This document shows positions 46,421 to 54,272 of a stretch of 64,000 bases of DNA, one piece after another. The position numbers and the translations under genes are program-made. Position 1 is the stretch's first letter. Every line of letters starts with the position of its first letter. Source of the stretch: an uncultured Oscillospiraceae bacterium (GTDB taxonomy: Bacteria; Bacillota; Clostridia; Oscillospirales; Oscillospiraceae); the NCBI GenBank assembly GCA_900759385.1, contig CAAEUZ010000129.1, forward strand, positions 1 to 64,000. The letters run 5' to 3'. The notes beneath the pieces were generated by a model, which made no database searches, had not been told where the DNA came from, and worked only from the letters and a program-made list of their open reading frames with translations.

Positions 46421-46619
46421 ATCTCTCGTCTGTCAGGCCGAGCAGATAGTCCACGCTGGTATGGTAGAATTTTGCCAGGGCGATGAGCACCTGGGTTGGT
46501 ATGTCGTTCTCGCCTGTCTCGTATTTGGAATATCCCGTCTGCGACATGCCCAGATATTTGGCCACCTGCGTCTGCGTGAGGTCCGCGTCCTCACGTAAGT
46601 CCCGAAGTCTTCTATACAT
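46419..46619 (-). CDS. Xre/Cro-type helix-turn-helix regulator
   Basis: This is 66 residues, a single HTH_3 domain: LRDLREDADLTQTQVAKYLG followed by MSQTGYSKYETGENDIPTQVLIALAKFY. Single-domain Xre proteins usually repress divergent genes. Two matching dyads (46648-46662 and 46673-46687) lie between it and a 48-residue gene on the other strand. Confidence 0.93.
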   Translation of the reverse strand: MYRRLRDLREDADLTQTQVAKYLGMSQTGYSKYETGENDIPTQVLIALAKFYHTSVDYLLGLTDER

Positions 46620-46647
46620 AGGAATCCCTCCGGGTGCAGTATGGCAT

Positions 46648-46687
46648 AACCTGAAACAGGTTATTTGCTTTTAATCTGTTTCAGGTT
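46648..46687. promoter_or_regulatory. Paired operators between xre and the 48-residue gene
   Basis: AACCTG-AAA-CAGGTT (46648-46662) is a perfect 15-base dyad. A second copy, AATCTG-TTT-CAGGTT (46673-46687), has one mismatch. Centres are 25 bases apart, near two and a half helical turns. They fit sites for the Xre protein, which would control both directions. Confidence 0.75.
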
Positions 46688-46711
46688 AGAATTGTTTCCG
46701 GGGGTGTATCC

Positions 46712-46858
46712 ATGCCTGACTACGAAGAGATGTATCTCACGATGATGAGAGCCACAGAAGGCGCGCTTAACTTACTCATAGACGCACAGCGAAAATGTGA
46801 GCAAATGTATATTGAGGACAAAGAATCTGAGTCTGACGCTGAGGCTTTGGAAGAATAA
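46712..46858 (+). CDS. 48-residue acidic protein divergent from xre
   Basis: It reads MPDYEEMYLTMMRATEGALN and continues helical and acidic to ESDAEALEE before TAA at 46856-46858. GGGGGTG precedes the ATG, the two Xre-type operators lie just upstream, and a strong terminator follows at once. This context makes it a real gene despite its length. It resembles small helical proteins of unknown function seen next to Xre genes in Firmicute mobile elements, from memory only. Confidence 0.7.
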   Translation: MPDYEEMYLTMMRATEGALNLLIDAQRKCEQMYIEDKESESDAEALEE

Positions 46859-46894
46859 AAACAGCTCCCCGTGAAAATCACGGGGAGCTGTTTT
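46857..46894. terminator. Bidirectional terminator between the 48-residue gene and fucO-like gene
   Basis: AAAACAGCTCCCCGTG and CACGGGGAGCTGTTTT pair around AAAAT. Confidence 0.92.
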
Positions 46895-46910
46895 CACCTT
46901 AGCTGCTCTA

Positions 46911-48056
46911 TTACATCAGCTTCCTGAACAGCGCGGTCAGATCCTCCACAGTGACGTCCTTGGGGTTGCCGGGACGGCAGGCGTCGTCGTAGGCGCTCTG
47001 GGCGAGGAAGGGCAGGTCCTCTTCCTTGAGGGCCTCGAGCTTGCTGGGGATGCCGACGTCCTCGCTGAGCTGGCGCACGGCGTTGATGGCCGCGGCGCGG
47101 TACTCGTCCTGACTCATGGAGTCCACGCCCTGCACGCCCATGGCGCGGGCGATCTCGCGGTAGCGCTCACCGGTGGCGTCGGCGTTGTACTCCATGACGA
47201 TGGGCAGCATCATGGCGCAGGCCACGCCGTGCGGCGTGTCGTAAACGGCGCCGAGGGTGTGGGCCATGCTGTGGGCGATGCCGAGGCCCACGTTGGAGAA
47301 GCCCATGCCGGCGATATACTGGCCGAGGGCCATGCCCTCGCGGCCCTCCGGGGTACCGGCAACGGCGCCGCGCAGGTTCTTGGCTATGAGCTCGATAGCC
47401 TTGAGGTGGAACATGTCGGTCATCTCCCAGGCGGCCTGGGTGGTGTAGCCCTCGATGGCGTGGGTCAGGGCGTCCATGCCGGTGCTGGCGGTGAGGCCGC
47501 GGGGCATGGAGCTCATCATCTCGGGGTCAACAACGGCCACGATGGGCATGTCATGCGCGTCCACGCAGACAAACTTGCGGCGCTTCTCCACGTCGGTGAT
47601 GACGTAGTTGATGGTTACCTCGGCGGCGGTGCCGGCGGTGGTGGGCACGGCGATTATGGGCGCGCAGGGGTTCTTGGTGGGAGCGGTGCCCTCCAGGGAG
47701 CGCACGTCGGCGAACTCGGGGTTGGTGACTATTATAGCTATGGCCTTGGCGGTGTCCATGGGGCTGCCTCCGCCGATGGCGATGATGTAGTCGGCTCCGG
47801 CGGCCTTATAGGCCTCCACGCCGGCCTGGACGTTCTCTATGGTCGGGTTGGCCTTGATGTCGGAATAGATGGCGTAGGGCAGCCCTTCGGCGTCCAGCTG
47901 GTCGGTGACGTTGGCCACCACTCCGTGCTTGAGGATGCTGGGGCCGCAGACGACGAGCGCCTTCTTGAAGCCGCGGGCCTTGATCTCGCCGGGGATTTCG
48001 CGGACGGCGCCGGCGCCGTGATAAGAGGTCTGGTTGAGCATGATGCGGTTGGACAT
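46911..48056 (-). CDS. Iron-containing alcohol dehydrogenase, lactaldehyde reductase (FucO)-like
   Basis: This is 381 residues. IIAIGGGSPMDTAKAIAI (NAD site) is followed by the metal-site segments GMDALTHAIEGYTT and GIAHSMAHTLGAVYDTPHG (Asp and three His). The closest match by eye is lactaldehyde:propanediol oxidoreductase FucO. It may reduce lactaldehyde or other short aldehydes. It stands alone, so the physiological substrate is open. Confidence 0.9.
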   Translation of the reverse strand: MSNRIMLNQTSYHGAGAVREIPGEIKARGFKKALVVCGPSILKHGVVANVTDQLDAEGLPYAIYSDIKANPTIENVQAGVEAYKAAGADYIIAIGGGSPMDTAKAIAIIVTNPEFADVRSLEGTAPTKNPCAPIIAVPTTAGTAAEVTINYVITDVEKRRKFVCVDAHDMPIVAVVDPEMMSSMPRGLTASTGMDALTHAIEGYTTQAAWEMTDMFHLKAIELIAKNLRGAVAGTPEGREGMALGQYIAGMGFSNVGLGIAHSMAHTLGAVYDTPHGVACAMMLPIVMEYNADATGERYREIARAMGVQGVDSMSQDEYRAAAINAVRQLSEDVGIPSKLEALKEEDLPFLAQSAYDDACRPGNPKDVTVEDLTALFRKLM

Positions 48057-48272
48057 CGTGATTTCTCCTTCCTTAGTGCAGTTGGTAGTGAATTTTTTGA
48101 CTAACTTTATTATACCACCTCCTCCCCGGCAGTAAAGTTACACTTTGCCCGGTGTGTCACCCGAATTTTGTCGTGCCAGGCGGAAACAATAACAAAACGC
48201 AAACACCTCTCCAACACATTTTTAACCGGCCCGGCGGAAAATATAGCAAGTATTTCGACGAGGCGAGTATTT

Positions 48273-49606
48273 ATGGGCAGCATAGGTGATTTATACGAGG
48301 CAGTTAAGCGCAGCGAGAAGAAGGCGCTGATCCGCTCCTCCGGCTCTACAAGGGATGGCGGCATGGAGAAAATCCGCTCCGGCCAGAGTTACCTCTACAA
48401 GCTGCGCGGCATGGAGAGCGAGGTCATAGAGCTGCGCATGGTGGAAAAGGTCTCCGGCTCTTTCCTCAACCAGGCGCTCAACCTGGCGAACCGCCGCTAC
48501 CCCTATTTCAACACCAGGCTGCTGGAACTTGACGGCGACTTCTACATAGTGCAGAACCCCAATTCCATGGTGGCCCGGCGCACGCGCGAGCTCTCCCGCC
48601 TGGCGACATCAGCTGCGGGCACCATTTGGTTGACATAACTTATTATGACCGCTCCATCTGCTTCTCCTTCCACCACGCGCTCTGCGACGGGCGGGGAATC
48701 AAGCCGTACATAGAGACGGTTTTCTATTATTATGTAAACCTGCGATACCACGTAACCGTTGTTCCCGACGGTGTGAGGCTGGCCGGCGAGGGGCTCCTGC
48801 CCGGCGAGACCGACGACCCCTTCGCGGCCAAGTATACCTATGACGAGAGCCGTGAATTCGACGTGCCCTCCCGCGACGGGTTCACCCTGCCCGAGAGCGG
48901 GACGGCGGATGGCGACTGGCGTTTTGAGCTGAAGGTCCCGCGCGAGGCCTTCATGGCCGCCTGCAGGGAGTGCGGCGCCACGCCGGTGATATTGCTCACG
49001 CTGCTCATGAGCCGCGGCATTGCGGAGCTGTACCCGGACTGGGACATGCCCATAAACGCCCATATCGCCTCCGACATGCGCGCGGAGCTGGACATGCCAA
49101 ATACCTATAAGAACTGCGTACGCACGCTCACCCTCCCCTACACGCGCGACATGGCGGCAGAGCCGCTGCGCGAGCAGGCATCCCGGCTGCGCAGCCTTAT
49201 GACGCAGCTGCGCGGCCGCGACCTGGTCCGCCGCGACGCCAACAGCTTTATCGGCCTCTCGGACAGGCTCGACGATCGGGGCTCATATGAGTCCAAACGA
49301 GAGATCATGGGCTTTTTCGAGGGTATGGCCCTCAGCACCTATACGGTCAGCTACCTGGGCCAGTTCAGCTTCGGCGACGGCGCCAGGTACTTGGAGGAGA
49401 TGCATCTTTATAACTCCGGCACCCATGGCCTGGGCATAAACATGATCTGCGCCGGCGATTATTTCACCCTCGACTTCAAGCAGAGCTTTGCATCCGGCAA
49501 GTACGCGGGGGCCTTTGCCGGAGGTCTGAAGGCGCTGGGCCTGCCCTTTCAGCTGAGCGGCTGCATCCCCTTTTCCACCCCCCGGGACGCGGTCATCAAG
49601 CGCTGA
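48273..49606 (+). pseudogene. Condensation-domain-like acyltransferase gene split by a single-base frameshift
   Basis: The N-terminal part (48273-48638) reads MGSIGDLYEAVKRSEKKALI and continues through FLNQALNLANRRYPYFNTRL. The rest (to 49606) is in another frame and holds FSFHHALCDGRGIKPYIETV, with the HHxxxDG motif of condensation/acetyltransferase folds. Translating the second frame upstream gives DISCGHHLVDITYYDRS, a smooth join, if one G were added near 48603. The family is about 450 residues, as the joined product would be. It is either a true mutation or a sequence error. Confidence 0.8.
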
Positions 49607-49689
49607 ACTTTTGTGCGGAAAAAATTCAATTTACCTCTTTACTAGCGGGCAAAAACAGCGTATAATGCCCTGGTTTGGAGGGATTGTGT

Positions 49690-51054
49690 ATGCACCGTAC
49701 GAACGATCTCGGGCGGGATAAAATCTTCCCGCTGGTCTGCCGTCTGGCGATTCCTACGATGCTCGCGCAGATGGTCAGCGTGCTCTACAGCATCGTGGAC
49801 AGGATGTACATAGGCAACATCGCCGCTATCGGCGACCTGGCTCTGGCCGGCGTCGGCGTCTGCGGCCCCATAACCACGCTGCTGAGCTCCTTTGCCTCCC
49901 TGGTCGGCCTGGGCGGTGCGCCCATACTGGCCATGCGTCTGGGCGAGGGTCGGCCGAAAGAGGCTCAGAAGGTGGTTTCCAACGGCTTTCTGATGCTCGT
50001 CGTGCTCGCGGCGGTGCTGACGGCCTTGTTCCTGCTGCTCAAGGACGAGATGCTGATGCTCTTCGGCGCCAGCGACAACACCTTCGGCTACGCGGACACA
50101 TACCTCACCATCTACACGTCCGGCACCATATTTGCCCTGCTGGCTACGGGTCTCAACAGCTATCTGATCGCCCAGGGCTACGCCGGCCTGGGCATGCTCA
50201 GCGTGATAATAGGCGCGGTGCTGAACATTGTCCTGGACCCCGTGTTCATCTTCCTGCTGCACATGGACGTGGCCGGGGCGGCCATTGCCACTGTCATATC
50301 GCAGATGGCCTCCTGCGCCGTGGTACTCTTCTGCCTGCTGCGGAAAAAGGCGCCCGTGCGGCTCTCCTGGGGCGGATTTGACACCAGGCTGATGCGGCAG
50401 ATCCTGGCCTATGGCCTGCCCACCTTCCTCATACTCAGCACCGACAGCATAATACTAATCATCCTCAACAGCGTGCTGCAGCGCTACGGCGGGCCCGGCG
50501 AGGGCGACGTACTGGTCACCTGCGCGACCATCGTGCAGAGCTGGTTCTCGCTCATCAGCCTGCCCATGGGCGGCATCACCACGGGGTCACAGCCGGTGGT
50601 GAGCTTCAACTACGGCGCGCACCAGCCGGACCGAATAAAGCGCGCCATATTCTGCATCGCGGTTCTGTGCGTGGTCTTCTGCTCACTGATGACCGCCGCG
50701 GCACACACCGGCGTGTCTGCGCTCTTCGTGCGGCTGTTCACGCAGGACCCGGTCACAGCCTCGCGCACAGTGGGCTTTATCCGCGTCTTTACGGCCATGA
50801 TCATACCGCTGGCCGTGCAGTACACGCTGGTGGATGAGCTGACGGCCATGGGTCAGGTGCACATCTCGCTCATATGCTCCCTGTTCCGCAAGAGCCTGTT
50901 CCTGGCCAGCATATTCCTGCTGCCGCACTTTATCAATGCGGAGGCCACATTCTGGTGCGAGCCCATCGCCGACGGCGTCGCGGCGTGCGTCACCGCCTGT
51001 GTGTTTGCCTTCGTCTTCCCCAGGGCAATCAGGCGCCGCATGGCCGCTCAGTGA
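49690..51054 (+). CDS. MATE family multidrug efflux transporter
   Basis: This is about 454 residues with 12 membrane helices. Family marks are LAIPTMLAQMVSVLYSIVDR near the start and LSTDSIILIILNSVLQRYGG in the second half, and SLPMGGITTGSQPVVSFNYGA. It probably exports cationic compounds using a Na+ or H+ gradient. The ATG at 49690 has GGAGGG upstream. Confidence 0.93.
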   Translation: MHRTNDLGRDKIFPLVCRLAIPTMLAQMVSVLYSIVDRMYIGNIAAIGDLALAGVGVCGPITTLLSSFASLVGLGGAPILAMRLGEGRPKEAQKVVSNGFLMLVVLAAVLTALFLLLKDEMLMLFGASDNTFGYADTYLTIYTSGTIFALLATGLNSYLIAQGYAGLGMLSVIIGAVLNIVLDPVFIFLLHMDVAGAAIATVISQMASCAVVLFCLLRKKAPVRLSWGGFDTRLMRQILAYGLPTFLILSTDSIILIILNSVLQRYGGPGEGDVLVTCATIVQSWFSLISLPMGGITTGSQPVVSFNYGAHQPDRIKRAIFCIAVLCVVFCSLMTAAAHTGVSALFVRLFTQDPVTASRTVGFIRVFTAMIIPLAVQYTLVDELTAMGQVHISLICSLFRKSLFLASIFLLPHFINAEATFWCEPIADGVAACVTACVFAFVFPRAIRRRMAAQ

Positions 51055-51213
51055 TCAAAAACTGTCAGTCCGCCGGGCAGGCAAACAGCGGCCAGGGCGC
51101 ATCCAGGCTCACTTGATATCCGACAGACAATGGCGCGACAACCGGCGGGCTGTTTCTTTGCGAAGCAGCACGCCGGTTATTTGCGTATTTTAAGCAGTTT
51201 TTCACCGCGCAGG

Positions 51214-52452
51214 TCACCCGCTGTTTTCCAGCCTGCCGAATATCTTCTTTGAATAAATGGAAATCAAAAATGCAGCTGCTGCGGCTGCAAATAAAACCAC
51301 CCATTTATGCGCGGCAAAAACGTCGAACAGGACGCCATAAACTGCCTGCCCGATCGGCTGTCCGCACATAGCAATAGATATCAGCGCCGCCATGATCTTG
51401 CCGACTAATTGAGGCGGAGTCTGCGTCTGTACCAGCGTGTAAATCTGAACCATAAAGAGCGCAGATGCTCCCATAGCGGTGAAGCTCATCAACGTGATTG
51501 CCCAATACGATACGATGGCGGGCATATTCAGGAAAAGGGAAATCCCCATAACCGCCACGGCAATCGAACAAACCAAAAGCAGCACATAGGAATTCTGGAT
51601 TTTCAGCCTTTCCGATACGATTGCGGTTAAAATTCCGCCGCACAGACCGCCTAGCGCCAGCGCCCCCTGTGTGAAGCCATACATGGTATCAGACATCCCC
51701 AGCACCTGTGTAATGAGAATGGGAGTTCCCACAATCATCACCGCGCTTAAAACCAAATTGAATATGGATACCAGAAAGACCACCGAAAAGAAAATGGGCT
51801 TTTCTGCCTTTACAAACTGATAGCTCTCCTTCAAGTCCATTCCGACCACCCGAAATACGCCGGCTTCACGCGGGCGTTTTTCATGCGGGATGTGGATAAA
51901 GATTTCCATGATGGCTGAGAACGTAAAACAGGCCGCACTCAAAAGCAAAATCGGATCAATGCCCCAAAGGGTGAACATCACGCCGCCGATCACCGGTCCC
52001 AACAGACCGGAAAGGGTATTGACCTGATTGATCACCGCATTGCCGGCCATCAGCTTATCTTTCGCCACCAGAAGCGGAACGCTTGCCTGTACTGCTGGCT
52101 GGTACGTGCCGGAAATACCATAGAGCAGCATCAAGACAACGATAAAAAGCGGAACTGTGGGGATTTTCCCCAGTAAAAAGTAAAACAGCATGATGATGGC
52201 TGCCGTGGAGAAGTCCAGCCCTACCATAATGTCACGCTTGTTCACACGGTCAGCCAGTACGCCGCCGGCCATCGAAAGAATGACCATCGGCGCAAAGGAG
52301 CAGGCGGTCACAGCGCCAAACAGCGTTGACGAACCTGTTTCCCGCAGCAGATACAGCGGCAGGGCAAATCGCAGGATGGCATTGCCGAAAAGGGAAATAA
52401 TCTGGCCGATCACGACGAGAGTGAAATCCCGCCTGAAAAGTTTTGTCTGCAT
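51214..52452 (-). CDS. MFS transporter (MFS_3, macrolide-efflux-like)
   Basis: This is 412 residues with 12 membrane helices. It begins LFRRDFTLVVIGQIISLFGN and has the loop motif GGVLADRVNKRDIMVGLD, both usual for the MefA/MFS_3 group. Codons and base content are visibly less GC-rich than the neighbours, as is the TetR gene 93 bases upstream. A strong dyad (52478-52494) sits before the gene. It looks like a horizontally acquired efflux module; the substrate is unknown. Confidence 0.9.
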   Translation of the reverse strand: MQTKLFRRDFTLVVIGQIISLFGNAILRFALPLYLLRETGSSTLFGAVTACSFAPMVILSMAGGVLADRVNKRDIMVGLDFSTAAIIMLFYFLLGKIPTVPLFIVVLMLLYGISGTYQPAVQASVPLLVAKDKLMAGNAVINQVNTLSGLLGPVIGGVMFTLWGIDPILLLSAACFTFSAIMEIFIHIPHEKRPREAGVFRVVGMDLKESYQFVKAEKPIFFSVVFLVSIFNLVLSAVMIVGTPILITQVLGMSDTMYGFTQGALALGGLCGGILTAIVSERLKIQNSYVLLLVCSIAVAVMGISLFLNMPAIVSYWAITLMSFTAMGASALFMVQIYTLVQTQTPPQLVGKIMAALISIAMCGQPIGQAVYGVLFDVFAAHKWVVLFAAAAAAFLISIYSKKIFGRLENSG

Positions 52453-52477
52453 AAAATACCTCCATTATCTCATCATT

Positions 52478-52494
52478 AAACCGACCGTCGGTTT
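52478..52494. promoter_or_regulatory. TetR operator before the MFS gene
   Basis: AAACCGAC and GTCGGTTT are perfect 8-base arms around one base. The similar dyad upstream of tetR (53207-53227) shares AAACC, ACGGTC and GT.T. Confidence 0.8.
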
Positions 52495-52544
52495 GATATA
52501 TGCTTAAAATAAACTGCTCATTGAGAGCAGCTCATTTTAGGGAG

Positions 52545-53195
52545 TCAGGCCGTGTGTTGGGACTTGCAGTAGCTAATATAGCCGTCTATCATTTCGTCGT
52601 CCAAAAGCTGGTTGATACCAACGCCTTGTAACAGGTCATTGAATGTTTTGCAACGATTACGCATTCCCGCTTCATCCGTCATGCTAACCAGCGGATTGAG
52701 CCATACATTCGACAATACCATGATGGCCTCTGCCAGCTCACCGGGATTTGCCGCCTGAATGGAACCATCGTCAATCCCCTGCTGCAAGATCGGCTGGATG
52801 AACTTCGGGGCGACAATCTGATAGAGCTGGGCAATCTGCATTGCCAAAAAGCGCGGATTATCCAACAGGCAGGGCGTAACGGTCAGCATTAGGCTCTGGT
52901 TAGAGTTAAACAAAGCAGCCTTAAAAATCGCCCGCAGTTTTTCCAGCCCGCTCAGGGATTTATCATCGCGTACTTTTGCCAAAGCAGTTGTGTTTTCTTC
53001 CCCTATGCGGTGAAAAATCGCTTCAAAAATTTCTTCTTTGGACGAAAAGTGATGGTAAATTGCGCCTTTTGAGAGATTCGTTTCGTTGATGATGTCCTGC
53101 AAAGATGTTGCGTCATATCCCTTTTCAACAAACAGATGGGTGGCAGCATCCAAAATCAGCTTCACGGTTTCCTCCGGGTATTTGTTTCTTGCCAT
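52545..53195 (-). CDS. TetR family transcriptional regulator
   Basis: This is 216 residues. The N-terminal HTH reads ATSLQDIINETNLSKGAIYHHFSSKEEIFEAIF (about 29-61). The C-terminal ligand-binding domain is unassigned. It probably represses the MFS gene 93 bases downstream and itself, since matching dyads precede both. Lower GC than the flanking DNA suggests transfer together with the pump gene. Confidence 0.93.
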   Translation of the reverse strand: MARNKYPEETVKLILDAATHLFVEKGYDATSLQDIINETNLSKGAIYHHFSSKEEIFEAIFHRIGEENTTALAKVRDDKSLSGLEKLRAIFKAALFNSNQSLMLTVTPCLLDNPRFLAMQIAQLYQIVAPKFIQPILQQGIDDGSIQAANPGELAEAIMVLSNVWLNPLVSMTDEAGMRNRCKTFNDLLQGVGINQLLDDEMIDGYISYCKSQHTA

Positions 53196-53206
53196 GGCGC
53201 ACCTCC

Positions 53207-53257
53207 ATACAAACCAACGGTCTGTATAAGTATAGCAAGCTCTCCCATGCTTGTCAA
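53207..53257 (-). promoter_or_regulatory. Promoter and operator of the tetR gene
   Basis: On the minus strand TTGACA and TATACT have an exact 17-base spacer (53229-53257). A 21-base dyad with ATACA/TGTAT ends and ACC/GGT inner arms (53207-53227) lies just downstream, so bound TetR would block initiation. Confidence 0.85.
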
Positions 53258-53353
53258 GCAGGCTGTATTGCGAAAAGTGTTTTATTTTTGGGGTTTAAAC
53301 GTATTGCCGGCTGAGCAAAAGCAGCGGAGAGCGGACGGCGGAGCGCTGCGGAC

Positions 53354-53392
53354 GGAAAAACAGGACGGCATGGCCGTTCAGCCATGCCGTCC
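53354..53392 (-). terminator. Terminator of the bai-type operon
   Basis: On the minus strand a perfect 12-bp stem (GGACGGCATGGC/GCCATGCCGTCC) with a TGAACG loop is followed by TGTTTTTCC. It lies about 90 bases after the last SDR gene. No other terminator is seen between it and the right edge. Confidence 0.92.
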
Positions 53393-53482
53393 TGCGGCAG
53401 TGAAACTAATCCAGGGCGCGGCTATGGGAACCACGCTTTTTTATGTCCGCGGTGCCGCACCGGCGGCACTCAGGCGGTTTTC

Positions 53483-54247
53483 TCAATGGCAGGTGTGCCA
53501 GCCGCCGTCCACGGGGATGCAGCAGCCGTTGATGTACTTGGCCTCGTCGCTGGCGAGGTAGACCATCAGCCAGGCAGCGTCCTCGGGCATGCCGTAGTGA
53601 CCCAGGGGGATGAGGCCGTTGAAGTAGGCGGCGGTCTTCTCGTTCTTATAGACGGCGTCCTGCTTCGGGGTCCAAATCAGGTTGGGGGCGAGGCAGTTGA
53701 AACGGATGCCGAAGCGTCCGGCCATGGCGGCCATGTCCTGGGTGACCAGCTTGGTGCCGGCCTTGGTGATGGGGTAAGCCTGGCAGCCGCTGCTCATGAA
53801 GCTCAGCGCGGTGGCGGAGGCGAAGTTGATGAAGTTGCCCTTGATGCCGTTCTTGGTCATCCACTTGTACATGACCTCGATGGAGAAGCGCAGGCTGTTG
53901 AGGTTGACGTCGAGGACGTGATCCCACTCCTCGTCGGGCTGGCCGTTGAAGACGTCCTTGTAGCCGGAGAACGCGGCGGCGCCGTTGACGACGCAGTCGA
54001 CAGTGCCGTACTTCTCGAGGGTCTTCTCGAGGATGAGGTGCCAGGTCTCACGCTTGCTGACGTCAGCGGTGATGGCGATGGCGTCGCCGCCGTTGGCAAC
54101 GATCTCAGCGCACTTGGCCTCGACAGCGGGGTCGATGTCGACCATGACAACCTTCGCGCCCTCGGCGCAGAAGAACTCGCTGGCCTTGTGGCAGATACCG
54201 CCGTCAGCGCCGGTGATGACGCACACTTTGTCTTTCAGTCTGTCCAT
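53483..54247 (-). CDS. Short-chain dehydrogenase/reductase, last gene of the bai-type operon
   Basis: This is 254 residues. The cofactor loop ITGADGGICHKAS departs from TGxxxGxG at the last glycine (Cys19). The active site is Tyr158/Lys162 in AYPITKAG with a Ser near 144, and Asp37 suggests NAD. The usual NNAG is NGAA. It is distinct from the BaiA and 7-alpha-HSDH types upstream. Placed 25 bases after the third ene-reductase, it may oxidise or reduce a hydroxysteroid at another position; this is inference from context. Confidence 0.85.
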   Translation of the reverse strand: MDRLKDKVCVITGADGGICHKASEFFCAEGAKVVMVDIDPAVEAKCAEIVANGGDAIAITADVSKRETWHLILEKTLEKYGTVDCVVNGAAAFSGYKDVFNGQPDEEWDHVLDVNLNSLRFSIEVMYKWMTKNGIKGNFINFASATALSFMSSGCQAYPITKAGTKLVTQDMAAMAGRFGIRFNCLAPNLIWTPKQDAVYKNEKTAAYFNGLIPLGHYGMPEDAAWLMVYLASDEAKYINGCCIPVDGGWHTCH

Positions 54248-54272
54248 GATTTATTTCCTCCTTAAAATTTTG

